A stretch of DNA of 64,000 nucleotides from Cladorhizidae sp. MBARI D1340-BT2 (Eukaryota > Porifera > Demospongiae > Poecilosclerida > Cladorhizidae): NCBI GenBank assembly GCA_028752905.1, contig JAQNBH010000006.1, forward strand, positions 28,752,275 to 28,816,274. Direction: 5' to 3'. Positions 23,889 through 34,647 of the stretch are shown here, piece after piece. Numbering within the stretch: the first letter of the stretch is position 1; the number at the start of each line of letters is the position of its first letter. A model generated the notes under the pieces. The model ran no database searches, was not told where the DNA came from, and saw only the letters and a list, made by a program, of their open reading frames with translations. Both the position numbers and the translations under genes were made by a program.

Positions 23889-24860
23889 TGACAAACTCCC
23901 AGTTGAGTCATTGCGAACTGGTGATGTTTATATTTTGTAATAGTGATTCTATCACAGGTTAAGTATTGATTTGAGTGAGGATGTAATCCTGTGTAAGAGC
24001 CTTAGAACTGTCCATTCATTTGGAAATGCAAATTCAGCTGCGATTGTGTCAATTTTATACCTGGAACAGACTAGCTAGCCAGATGTGAGACAAAACTTTC
24101 TTCTTTCTGATGAAGACTGAAGTATTTCTGTTGAACTGTTAGAACTAAAAAACAAACAGATTTAGTTAAAGAGAATCCTTGAATTTGCTTAGGGTAAGTT
24201 GCTCTGTAACTAATTGATATGGACAGACAAAAACTAACCTTGTGTGGCACTTTTATTTTCTTCGTTTTTTTCAAGTTCCCGTGTGAGTAATTAGTTCTCT
24301 GCAGTTCAAGATCTCATTATAATAATATACTAGAACTTTATTTAAATCAGCTTTTTGGTTCAGCTGAGAGTATAACGTACAAGTTTCAATAAATTTAGTA
24401 GTGTACTAGTATTATGATGTAATGTTACATGTTTTACCTTCTTGTATGCAACCTGATATTCATCTCCCTCCTCTTGATGTTCGGACTATCCTCACATTTG
24501 GTGAGTATTTGAATCTACGATAATCATCCCCAACATCTTGCAATGTGCATAATACAACTACTTATTGTTGATGGTAATAATACACACAACTGTCTATATC
24601 CCAACTCTCTTAAGATGGTGTCATAATGTGCTCAGGATGCTACACACAAAACCAGATGCTATGGGTACATTTTCCTCTGTAAGTTAAAACTAGACCAACA
24701 ACAGCTGTCTTTGCATGGAACTTGAGCGCTATATTGAATGAGCTCTATACTGGGAGGTAGCAACAGCGAACCTAATTTCTGCTGGGTTATATGTTTTTTT
24801 GTTCTTGCTCTAGTACAGGCAGCATCCAGCAGTGAAGCTAGATATATTTAAAGGGAACTC
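23889..24860. other. No gene recognised
   Basis: Contains TTTAAATCAGCTTTTTGGTT at about 24341, shared with 28884, and a GATGAAGACTGAAGTATTTC word also related to that site. These are probably fragments of one small repeat. Nothing coding is seen. Confidence 0.4.
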
Positions 24861-25499
24861 TTAACCCTTTCACTGCTGCAGGTAAATACCCCCCCTGTGC
24901 TGGCTTTTTTTGCCAAAAAAAAAGGTGATTTTGAAATCAATGCCAAAAAAAGACTAAGAGGTTATTTTGAAATTCTTTTTATGTTTTTGGGTGGGCAAGA
25001 GGTTGGCCTATGGGGGAAAAATTGAAATTTGGTATTTTGAATAATTAGGTGGTCATGTGACCTAATGGCGACCATAATGATGTCGTTTCAATCTATAGAC
25101 ATGGCATTGTCACCTTGGCCCTGTGCAGGGCCGCCCAAGTTGAGCAAATCATCGGTCTCGTCCATGGAATACTCCCAATCACTGTCGGCATTATCGTAGT
25201 CAACTGTTGGAAACGAATTACCTGTATCGTCCAAATCAAAGTTGTCCACGCTGTCTGGTCCACAACTTCGTTGCCTTCTGAGGCCGCGCTCGCGTCATTC
25301 CGCTGCCTACCGCTGGGAAACACGACTTTCCAAGTGGAAATCATCTCTAGTTCATAGGAAAAAAACAATAGCTGGCACGTGCAGTGCACGCGGAATTTAA
25401 AAATGATTATTTTCACATACCCGGTAGTACCGGGTACGCGCAATTCAACGAATTTTTTTTCTACCCGGTAGTACCGGGTATGTGCAGTGAAAGGGTTAA
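24861..25499 (-). mobile_element. piggyBac-type non-autonomous element (631 bp) in TTAA sites
   Basis: 24865-25495 has perfect 12-bp terminal inverted repeats CCCTTTCACTGC. TTAA flanks it at 24861-24864 and 25496-25499, the hallmark of piggyBac insertion. Two copies of the palindrome TACCCGGTAGTACCGGGTA lie near the right end (about 25420 and 25465). On the minus strand at about 25100-25255 an acidic reading segment (DSVDNFDLDDTGNSF...DSDWEYSMDETDDLLN) resembles the acidic N-terminus of piggyBac transposases. No DDE domain follows. A deletion derivative that kept the 5' coding end is likely. Confidence 0.85.
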
Positions 25500-25597
25500 G
25501 GGTGTGGATCTTGCTGTTCTTTTACTATTATAGTCTACTAGATAATGACAGGCTTAAATCCACTAAAGCTTTGGATGTGATACCTAGCCCTTATCAT

Positions 25598-26340
25598 GGG
25601 CGTACGCAGGGGGGTTTCTGGTGGTTCTGCAGAACCCCCCTTTCATTTTAATGATATTCATTGGAATGTGTTTGTGTGTGTTTTGCCCTCTCAGATTTCA
25701 TTTCAGGCACTGGCACACTTCATTAATATAATTTTAATTATACATAGGTACATTGATAATGTTAAATAATGTGGAAACAAAATTACAATAACTTAGGGCT
25801 AGGCATAGCCCTAGCCCTAGCCCTTGACCATGGGGGAGCGGAAAATGAGAACCCAACGAATGTACTTTCTAAAGAAAGCCCACAAACCCCTCATGCAAAT
25901 AAGACCAATCTGCTCAGGGTGCTCGGGTCCCACCGATGGGCTGTCTGGTTGGTTGGACTTTGTCCTTGGACTGGTTAATGAGCTAATCATTGCACAGTTA
26001 CACATCATGCACATGTAGTGAGCATTAATAGTAGTTGTGGAACTAATGAGCTACAACTATGCCATGAAGAGGCAACGACAAAATATGGACATCAGGTCAT
26101 TTTTCAAAATAACAGCCATTGAGGATGAAGATAAGAGAAATTATTGCTAGCTATTTAGCTTGAAGCCTGTACACTTGATAAACCAATCTCATTTATTCAG
26201 ATTCTAGTGAACCTCAGTCTGATCTGGATCATTCTGAAATCAGTACCACTCTGGAAAGCTGACATGAAGATGAAGTTCCTGTAGTTAATGAATGCTCAAG
26301 TGGATGTGCCAAAGGACCAGAATCGTATGTTTATTATCTG
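25598..26340 (+). mobile_element. 5' fragment of a hAT-like transposon
   Basis: The segment starts near CATGGGCGTACGCAGGGGGG at 25597, a terminus style common among animal DNA transposons. The word is followed by its own partial inverse, GAACCCCCCT. At 26064 a start codon opens MKRQRQNMDIRSFFK with an acidic tail to 26149, the usual opening of ZMYM/ZBED-like hAT transposases. After an AG at about 26199 a Ser/Glu-rich segment (SSEPQSDLDHSEIST) follows and then a stop. The catalytic region is absent. The superfamily assignment rests on this N-terminal resemblance only. Confidence 0.45.
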
Positions 26341-26632
26341 CAAATAGGTAATTAAAATGAGAGTACAACAATTACAATATATTATAGTAAATAATAAATA
26401 AGCTCTTGGAAGATATATTAACTCAGGTAACTCCACCAGTGCCTCGAGTTTTAATATGATGTTAGGCCATCCCATTGCTGCATGCTAGATTATCTTGAAT
26501 AGTGGTGGGTTGTAGATTTGAAGGTGGTCGCTCATAAGTGAGACTACCACACCTTATTAGCAATCTGTTTCTAAACCAAAATAAAGCTTCTGGCACTCAT
26601 TGGTATTAGCACAGGAGGGCTAGGAATGTCTT

Positions 26633-26965
26633 ACCTTAGTTCCAGAACCTTCATTCTTCCCCCATGAAGTAGTGCATCTCTTGTTCAATACTTAAATCGA
26701 GCGTCGGTCCCAGCAAAAGCACAGCAGTGCGGTCGATCTGTCTTCTACCTGAAGCTCTTTCATTCTACTACATAGCATAGGCTTTTTCTTGCTATAATTA
26801 AGTAATTATAGCAAGCAAGAGGTGCTGAGACCTAAGCTCGAATGTGGAACAAAAGTGCTTCAGGTAGGAGGAGACAGACACCCGGCTGGAGTACGGAACA
26901 TGTGGCTTAGACTAGACTGCACTACTTCAGGTGAGAAGAATGAAGGCTGTGGAACCAAGAGAAGA
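26633..26965. mobile_element. Short foldback element (~330 bp)
   Basis: The left end (CTTAGTTCCAGAACCTTCATTC) and the reverse complement of the right end (CTTGGTTCCACAGCCTTCATTC) match, both continuing into GAAGTAGTGCA. Inner arms pair too: CTGTCTTCTACCTGAAGC near 26740 with its inverse near 26855-26880. The centre is a hairpin, CTTGCTATAATTA/TAATTATAGCAAG, at 26788-26818. No coding frame. Confidence 0.65.
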
Positions 26966-27830
26966 CTTGAATAATGCTCACTACTCCACTGAACGCAACA
27001 TCACTTCTTTCTTTATTGCGAAGCGCATGCGCTGCAGGTGCTACGCAGACGGTTTATTTCCGTTGCGTCGGTTGGTGTTTACAGTAGGCTTCTTTCTTTT
27101 TTCATTTGTGGTATGCTTTTAACATTGTGCGCAACACAAATGGCATTTTTGGGGGCTTGTACTGTACATATGGTGAGTACACACCTGGCTGTACTTGGCT
27201 GATGTATAGGCGGTCTTATGTAGTGCGGTGAGCAGGTAGGCATGTATGCACGCATGCACATACACACATACACACACCTGGCTGATGTACAGGTGGTCAT
27301 CTTGTGTGCAGGTATTGTATTTGAGAGCCTAACTGGAAATGAACTTTCATACAAGATCCGTTTTCGTCATGAAGTGGGTCAATCCAACTCGTAGTTTACT
27401 CAACTCACGGAGCATAGTTTTGAATCTGGACCTCGAGTAATAAACTTGTGAGTTGATGCTTACTATCACATATGTCTAGTTCTTTCCTGTCTGATAATGC
27501 TAGGAGTAGGTGGGCAACAACTTTGAATTTTAGATGATCCTGAAATGATCCATGGCCCCACATGCTGAAATGTGCTGTGTAGAGTTTTCTGAAGGTTGGT
27601 GAGTAAAGTGAACTCTCACCGTGAAATATAATGGGAAGGTGTTGCGTCATTGCATTGTTTGTCTATTACTGACATGTACAAACAATGAATTGGTCTATTA
27701 TGGGCCAGCTCTCCTAAATTAGAATGTGGTAGCACTCGCTGTTTTGGTTTGCACCTATTTTTAAATAGTGGACGCCATTAAAACACACAAATGAACAAAG
27801 TCAATTAAAGCTCTCTTGGGGATCTTCTTA
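26966..27830. other. No gene recognised
   Basis: A direct repeat of ACACCTGGCTG.TGTAC/TGATGTA.AGG.GGTC occurs at about 27180 and 27276, with a CA-rich tract between. No exon is recognised. Confidence 0.4.
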
Positions 27831-27831
27831 A

Positions 27832-28605
27832 AGGGGAGACAGTTGAATTTTTTGGGGTGGGATGACCCACATGGTTTTTGGGTTCTTTTTTTATGGTTAC
27901 CACTTTATAACTCCATAGATTCCGCAAACTTCATGTTATGGACTTAATGTAAAGATTAAGATAGGTCTCTCTTTGTGCTCTCTGTTAATACTAAAATATT
28001 TTTTATACGATAAACTATAGCCAAGTTACGGGAGCTACAAGTGGAGGGACTCTCAAAAACCTGAATGCCTGAAACCTCCACATAAATATCTCCAGATTGC
28101 AAAGTGCTAAAGATTTGAAATTAGTACAAGTGGCTAGAGGAAGCCCTCCTCTATACAATAAATGTTTTCATTAGGCGTTAAAATGTAAGTATGTGGTCAA
28201 GCGTGCAGGTGGAAAATGAATTTCGTTCCATAAAACTAATTTTCCACCCACACGCTTGACTGCGTACTTACGTTTTAGCGCCTAATGAAAACACTCATTG
28301 AATAGAGGAGGGCTTCCTCTAGCCAGTGGCACTAATTTTAAATCTTTAGCTCTTTGCAATCTGGAGATATTTTTGCGGAGGTTTCAGGCATTCAGGTTTT
28401 GAGGTCCCTCCACTTTAGGTCTAGTAACTTGCCTATAGTTATACCTATAAAAAATATTTTAGTACCAAAAGAGAGCCACAGAGAGACCTATCTTTTGAGC
28501 TATATATCAAGTCCATACCATGATGTTTGCAGAATCTATGGAGCTCTAAAGTGGTAACCATAAGTTTTTAAACAAGATAAAAAAATGCAACTGTCTCCCC
28601 CTTGA
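27832..28605. mobile_element. Foldback element, copy 3
   Basis: A full-length member of the family at 20458. The left end GGGGAGACAGTTGAATTTTTT pairs with AAAAAATGCAACTGTCTCCCC at the right end. The centre of symmetry is near 28225, where TCAAGCGTGCAGGTGGAAAAT meets ATTTTCCACCCACACGCTTGA. Confidence 0.87.
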
Positions 28606-29200
28606 TTAACTGCCAAATTTCTGCATTGCCATTGTATTATAATTATTGATTTTTTCCTGCAAGGATTCAATCCCATAAACCTTGTAATATTATAGACACA
28701 ATATTGGTCTACCTCATATAGAAGAACCAAAGCCTGTTCACCAAAATGGGAGCTATCATTCCAAATAAACACATGTTAAATGGTTTTTTCCCAACATGTA
28801 TAAATTGTATATATCATCATTAAAGCACATACAAATTAATTGCACATAGAATATAAAATATATAGACAGTTAAGATTTATCTTTAAATCAGCTTTTTGGT
28901 TTTGAAGCCAATGTTTCAACAGAAATATTTTGCCCTGGTGAAGTCCGAAGTATTTCGGTTGAAACATTGGTTTCAATGCCATAATGCTGATCTAAAGATA
29001 AACTTGAAGCATATTATGATGTCAGCTGGGAGTCATCTTACATATATAGACACTACCTTTGAGTCGAGCGCAAAGCCTTTATCCAGTTCCTGCACATTAT
29101 GACCTCATCCAAGTATGCTAAACATCTCACGAATGTAAGACATGAAACGCCAATAAAAATACTTCCTCTGTATATAAATACAAGTGACTTGCAAGGTACA
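28606..29200. other. No gene; small imperfect hairpin
   Basis: At 28908-28975 GAAGCCAATGTTTCAACAGAAATA pairs with TATTTCGGTTGAAACATTGGTTTC across a short loop. This style of hairpin is common in invertebrate repeats. No coding. Confidence 0.45.
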
Positions 29201-29203
29201 ACC

Positions 29204-30345
29204 TCACACTGTGTGATGGTGATGCCAGATAGCAGAACAGAGTGAGAGGAGAGGAGTAGAATCAAGGTGGGTGAAGATGCATCGAGTTGCTACCACCAAA
29301 GTATGGTATTCCTCTAAAACATTTCTGGCCAGTTTGTCTAGGAAACAAGCAAACCTTACAATAATACACTCACTATGACTCTCGTGCCTCTCATTATTTC
29401 TAATACACACAACACAGCAGCCCTGAGCACAACACTGGTGGAAGTGGCCAAGATTCAAATTGAGACCATCAAGCTGTGCAGTTACTATACTACAAGGCCG
29501 AACTCTACGCTGCCGAGAAGAGAAGTAAGCGATGAAAGCCTTTGCTAGAGAAGTCTGAATACATAGATAATTACCTTCCTCTGAGATGCAGGAGCTTACA
29601 CAAAGGGCAACAATATAAAGGCATTCAAAATTCAGCACCAAATGAGCAAATACTCTTTTCCACCATCTCCTTGACTGTCTCCCCAAATTATAGCATCTGA
29701 TCTGATCGACCCACACCTCTCATAAATGACTGAAGGCTAGCAAACATGAAGTGCAAGGCACATCCACTCTAGAACCATCGGGTTTATGCCGTTTTATATT
29801 GGGCTTCTCTATACCTTGTTTCATGGCTGCATGAAAGTTAATCATCATGTAAATGGTAGGTTTATCTATAGCCAGGAGTGAAGCATTGGACCTATAACCA
29901 TACTTACCTCTATTACCAACAGTGGCCTTTGTAACCAACTCCTTGGGAAAGTTTGTCCTGATCAACCTCACTGTACCACAAGCACCAATACCTTTACTAG
30001 ACAGCATGAGAAACAAATTTGGACTTGTATAGTAATTATCCACGCACACTTGAAAGTTCTTGTGTTCTTATTATAACCATACCCTACCAGTAGTATCCTT
30101 CACTTCTACATTCTTACCTGTATAAATTTTTATGCAGTAGATATAACCATTCCTAGCATCGCACAGACAAGTGCTATTATTCTCCATGTAGGCTTACCCT
30201 TCATAAAACTGCTTGAAGCTAGGCCTCCATTGAAAGGGAATCATAGTATCATCAATACTAAGTTCCTTATATAAAGTGGACTCTGACTCAAAGTTCGGCA
30301 ATATTAAATCCCCCAAAAATGGAGGGAAATGAAAGTTAAATAATC
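29204..30345 (-). pseudogene. piggyBac transposase, N-terminally truncated, broken
   Basis: Read on the minus strand from about 30340. ELSIDDTMIPFQWRPSFKQF, at about 30270-30208, carries the first catalytic Asp of piggyBac DDE transposases. VDNYYTSPNLFLML then GIGACGTVRLIRTNFPKEL at 30049-29930 carries the second catalytic Asp. VDQIRCYNLGRQSRRWWKR at 29708-29655 matches the GVDRSDQM...Y..R segment. A Cys-rich tail (CCVVCIRNNERHESHSEC, 29420-29365) matches the C-terminal zinc-binding domain. Stops (for example near 30186) and shifts near 30060 and 29718 break it. The N-terminal third is missing. No TTAA ends were found nearby, and whether it belongs to the family at 24865 is unknown. Confidence 0.85.
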
Positions 30346-30819
30346 ACAATTGGAAACTAACGTGTCAAAGACTAATCACACATGTAACCTATAATCACCA
30401 ATCCAAGTACATATAGACAGTCCTTGAAATAGTCTTGCATCTTGACAGGAGCTGTCCATATATGTGTAGAGTGATGAGGTTCTGGTGGTGCTACAGCAGG
30501 TGGTGGAGAGCACTGCAGAGTTGGCATCGGCTGGTTGCACACATGAGTGATATGCTTGAAAGGCTCATTGTTCTCTATAATAAGAGCACCATGAGCATTT
30601 CAAGCATACCACTCCAGTGGTATAGGGCTGAACACTGTTATCATAGCAAATGTGACGCTGGTTGCGATGGCAAGCAGTGCCACCAACTGTAACATCTTAG
30701 GAGCATGGGTGCAACCTGCTACTCACACCTTCAATGGGTCTAGGTAGAGCTCCCAGAAAGCCTCGTGCAGACGGGACCACCTGCTGCACAGAAAGCAATT
30801 CATAATGATCCTTCTGCTT

Positions 30820-31665
30820 ATCCTTGAGTGTTCTCATAGCGGTCATATCCCTAGTAGTGTCATATCTAGGACTTAGTGTCCTTGAGTGCTCTCATAGCGG
30901 TCAGATCCCTAATAGTGTCATATCTAGGACTTAGTGTCCTTGAGTGTTCTCATAGCAATTGGATCCCTAGTAGTGTCGTATCTAGGACTCAGTGTCCTTG
31001 AGTGTTCTCATAGTGGTCAGATCCCTAGTAGTATCATATCTAGGACTTAGTGTCCTTGAGTGTTCTCATAGCAATTGGATCCCTAGTGTCATATCTAGGA
31101 CTCAGTGTCCTTGAGTGTTCTCATAGCGGTCAGATCCCTAGTAGTATCACATCTAGGACTTAGTGTCCTTGAGTGTTCTCATAGCAATTGGATCCCTAGT
31201 GTCATATCTAGGACTCAGTGTCCTTGAGTGTTCTCATAGCGGTCAGATGCCTAGTAGCATCATATCTAGGACTTGTGTCCTTGAGTGTTCTCATAGCGGT
31301 CAGATCCCTAATAATGTCATATCTAGGACTCAGTGTCCTTGAGTTTTCTCATAGCGGTCAGATTCCTAGTAGTATCATATCTAGGACTTAGTGTCCTTGA
31401 GTGTTCTCATAGCAATTGGATCCCTAGTAGTAGGACTCAGTGTCCTTGAGTGTTCTCATAGCGGTCAGATGCCTAGTAGCAACATCTAGGACTTAGTGTC
31501 CTTGAGTGTTCTCATAGCGGTCAGATCCCATATCTAGGACTTAGTGTCCTTGAGTGTTCTCATAGCAATCCCTAGTAGTGTCATATCTAGGACTTAGTGG
31601 CCTAGTAGTGTCATATCTAGGACATAGAAGACGCGAAGCTGTGGGGATCAGAGTTTTGCACCTTG
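30820..31665 (-). repeat. 58-bp minisatellite made of integrase codons
   Basis: About 14 units of 58 bp; reference points GTGTCCTTGAG at 30876, 30934 and 30992 are 58 apart. In the integrase sense each unit reads SPRYDTTRD.TAMRTLKD. Both edges join normal integrase sequence in the expected order: LIPTASRLLCPRYDTTR enters at the 31.66 kb side, and RTLKDKQKDHYELL leaves at the 30.82 kb side. The array therefore grew from one original segment of the gene. Units 31420-31560 are shortened. Confidence 0.9.
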
Positions 31666-32620
31666 GACCCATCAGTTGCTGTGCAGGGCTTGTGCCTACA
31701 CCCTCAGTAGGGGTATTGCTCCACTCGATCAGAGCAAGGAACTCAGAGGATCCAGATTCCTTAGCTTGCTTGAAATGATGCTTCATGATCTTGACCACAT
31801 TATCTTCTTTTCCATCTGACTGTGGATATAGTGGAGACAAGGTCACATGTACGAAGGGCCAGGCCACACAGAATGACTTGAACTCAGCCGATGAGAACTG
31901 TGGGTCATTATCCGACACTAGCACATCTGGAATGCCATGTCTGGAGAACACAGAAGACAATGCCCGAATCACACCATGCCATGTCAAAGCTATCGACTTC
32001 TACGAAGTTCCTGCAGTAATCAGCTACCACTACCAGCTGGTGTCCGTTCAGCTCTCACCGGTCAGTTCCAACCTTGTCCCATGGACGAACAATGGTTTCA
32101 TGTTGGTGTAGAGGTTCCTTCTGCTGTGCACTACCATGTGATTGACATATGTCGCACTTTGACATGACAACCTTCAATCCAGCAGTCATGTGGGGCCATA
32201 ATGGATATTCACTAGCTTGTCGCATACTCCCTTCTATACCCAAGTGACTACCACGAGTGATGACCATCAGCTCTATTCTCAGGCATGCCGGTCCAAGCAG
32301 GTATCACCAGCTGGTAGCTCTTGAACAGCAGCTGATCTTGCACGATCAGTTCGTCCCAGTATGGTATCAGTGAAGCTGGAATGTCTTACTTGTTTACAGG
32401 CCAGCCGTCTAGAACCATGGCATAGAGTAATGACAAGGTTGGATCCGCTGCAGTTGCATGTCGAATCTGATGTAAGCTCTCTGGCATTACAGGAAGGTGA
32501 ACAGTATGATCCACAGCTTCCACTGAGTGGATGACATCACAGCTGTTCACAGGTAGATAGGCTCGACTTAGGGTGTCAGCCAGTAGCATATCCGTGCCTT
32601 TGTGATATATACCTGACATC
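31541..32620 (-). pseudogene. RNase H end and integrase
   Basis: YHKGTDMLLADTLSRAYLP at about 32607-32551 ends RNase H. The integrase zinc domain shows SHLGIEGSMRQASEYPLWP and SKCDICQSHG between about 32250 and 32145. The core includes DKVGTD and VVADYCRNFVEV (32075-32010), then HGIPDVLVSDNDPQFSSAEF (31939-31880) and YPQSDGKEDNVVKIMKHH (31825-31770). So D, D and E of the DDE triad are all visible, though a stop falls after VGTDR. It reads on to LLCPRYDTTR, where the tandem array begins. Confidence 0.85.
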
Positions 32621-32749
32621 CAGGGAGTAGCACAGATGCAGCAGCATATGTTGTAGTCTGTTGGGAGCTGAACATGGCACCTTCCGGAAAATGCTCTCTA
32701 GAGGCTTATGATCACTCTGCACAGTGACTATATCTGTGCCGTATTATGT

Positions 32750-34000
32750 AGATGTCTAAGCGCTCACAGGTGAACACTATGGCCAACGGCTCCTTCTTGA
32801 TTTGAACATATCAAGTCTCTGCTGATGTCAGAGTACGAAGCGTAGGCCACTGCCTGACCATCCTGTAGTATAGCTGCACCAAGCATCAACATAGATGCAT
32901 CACGCTGTACAGTTACCTCCTTGTTCAAGTCATATATACTAGAGAACTGGTGCACTGCTCACAGCCTTCTTAAGTTCTGGGAAAGCCTTTTTCTGAGCAG
33001 GGTCCCATGGCCACTCAGCATCCTTGAGAACTAATTGTCTGAGGGGAAGCGTCATATCAGACAAACCTTGTACAAATTTAGCCAAGTACTGAACCATGCC
33101 AAACAGCCCCTGTATAGCAAGCACATCCTGTTGTGCTGGCATCTCCACGATGGCACGCCCCTTGTCAGGGTGAACCTTCAGGCACTTGTCCATAGCAACA
33201 TGTCCAATGAACTTTCTGAGTTCAAACTTCTCAGTGTTGAGAGTGATGTGATGCTCTTCACAGCATACAATGAATGAAATGTGGTGCCTCTCATGGTCTG
33301 CAATCGCTTCAGGTAGACTATTACCATAACCAACAACACAAAAGTCACCAGCAATCACCTCAATACCCTGCAGGCCTTCGATCAACTCGTGCATCTTCCA
33401 CTGGAAGACCTCAGGGGCACTGTTAATACTGACACTTCCACCTATAGCGTCCAAAAGGTGTGTAAAGATCGTCACAAAAGATGATCCCTAGTCGATTACT
33501 ACATGCCAGGTGCCACTACACACATCCAGGATTGTGAACACTTTTGCACCATGCAGCCTAGTTGTAATGTCCTTGATTGTACTGCACAGCCTTGTTCAAG
33601 TCCTTAGGGGCCAAGCAGATATGGAGCTTGCTGTTCTTCTTGGGCACCACAACCAATGATGGGATCCACGGTGTGGGCTCTATGAAAGGTGCCAGCATGT
33701 CCTGCTATACCAGATCCTCTAGAGCATCCTTGACCTTGTCCCTTAGTGCGACTTGTACACATCGCAGAGCATGCTGTGCACGTATCATAGCAAGATCCAG
33801 TCTAATGTGATATTCACCATCTAGCTTGTCAGCACTACCAGAGAGCACCAGTGGATACTTGTTGATGATCTGTGATTTACTGAATACACTCATACGCCTT
33901 ACAGCACACAGTAATGTCAGGCTTCTGTTGTGCATCACAGTCTGGGATGCACGCGAGTCCCATTCCAAGGCATGCTTTGCGACCAAGCAGTGGATTAGAT
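32750..34000 (-). pseudogene. Reverse transcriptase and RNase H, degenerate
   Basis: RT starts near 33960 (LDLAMIRAQHALRCVQVAL..., ending ALEDLV at 33710). TPWIPSLVVVPKKNSKLHIC follows after a shift, near 33680-33620. The open stretch 33475-32939 holds EVFQWKMHELIEGLQGIEV and, where the YxDD box should be, VIAGDFCVVG, so the catalytic Asp pair is lost. GLFGMVQYLAKFVQGLSD is the thumb region. The RNase H start VTVQRDASMLMLGAAILQDG at 32913-32854 keeps its first Asp. Confidence 0.8.
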
Positions 34001-34099
34001 GTAGGAGAATCTATGATGCTGCAGTTCAGTGTGCACCTGATATCACCTCGAGACACGGGAGTTAACACACGTCCAACTATAGTGGTCATCGTACCGCCA

Positions 34100-34470
34100 T
34101 AAGTGAAGATGGATGAGATACTTGGGTCAACAGCTCCAGTGACGTGTCACTGGTGGCCTTGACATAGGCATGAAATTGCACCACATTACACTGTGCTTCT
34201 GTATCAAGCTGGAACCTCATATACTTACTAGTACTCTGTACCTTCAATGTGACCAGCTAAGAGTCATCAACGGCTCAAACATTAAACACGAGGTCTTTGT
34301 CAGTGTGGCACCCCTCAGCAGCATGAAAAAATTTCTTCATGTGTGTTCCACCAGACTGACATTTACGTGCGAAGTCATTCACCTCTGAACACTTGGCTTA
34401 CCCCAGGCTGGACAAGACTCCTTCTTCATCACGTGATGTCCACCACAGAACTTGCAGTCTTTGACCCCAG
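34100..34470 (-). pseudogene. gag knuckle and protease remnant
   Basis: On the minus strand CKFCGGHHVMKKESCPAWGK lies at about 34458-34399, a CX2C...H...C nucleocapsid knuckle with the CPAWGK tail seen in this family. About 200 bp further on (about 34240-34200), MRFQLDTEAQCNVV resembles a retroviral-type protease active site with DTG changed to DTE. Stops lie between them. Confidence 0.7.
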
Positions 34471-34513
34471 CAGCTCTAGTCGTTGACAGCCAGTCACAAC
34501 AAGTCGTGGTGGG

Positions 34514-34633
34514 GAGCCCTGAGAACTTACCAACTGAGACCACCTCCATTCAGAGCCCTGGGAACTTTGGACTGAGACCACCTCCATTCAGAGCTCTGAG
34601 AACTTACCAACCACCACCTCCATTCAGAGCCCA
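34514..34633 (+). repeat. ~47-bp tandem repeat, about 2.5 copies
   Basis: Repeats of the form GAGCCCTG.GAACTT...ACTGAGACCACCTCCATTCA. They sit between the gypsy gag remnant and the LTR fragment. Confidence 0.7.
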
Positions 34634-34647
34634 GAACTAATCAAGAC

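Larger units (their letters stand above)
30400..34470 (-). mobile_element. Ty3/gypsy pol gene remnant (K02A2.6-like), minus strand
   Basis: In transcript order (descending coordinates) the domains are: CCHC knuckle, protease-like motif, RT, RNase H, integrase with zinc and catalytic domains, then an integrase C-terminal part interrupted by a tandem array. This is the canonical gypsy order, unlike the plus-strand element at 8385. Frameshifts and stops are common. No LTR pair was identified. The 5' side is cut by LTR fragments of another family at 34.6 kb and the 3' side runs into piggyBac debris. Confidence 0.85.

Noticed and set aside
29053..29265. Minus-strand frame after the piggyBac relic as a continuation of the transposase
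   Set aside because: It overlaps the end of the relic in another frame and shows no piggyBac motif.
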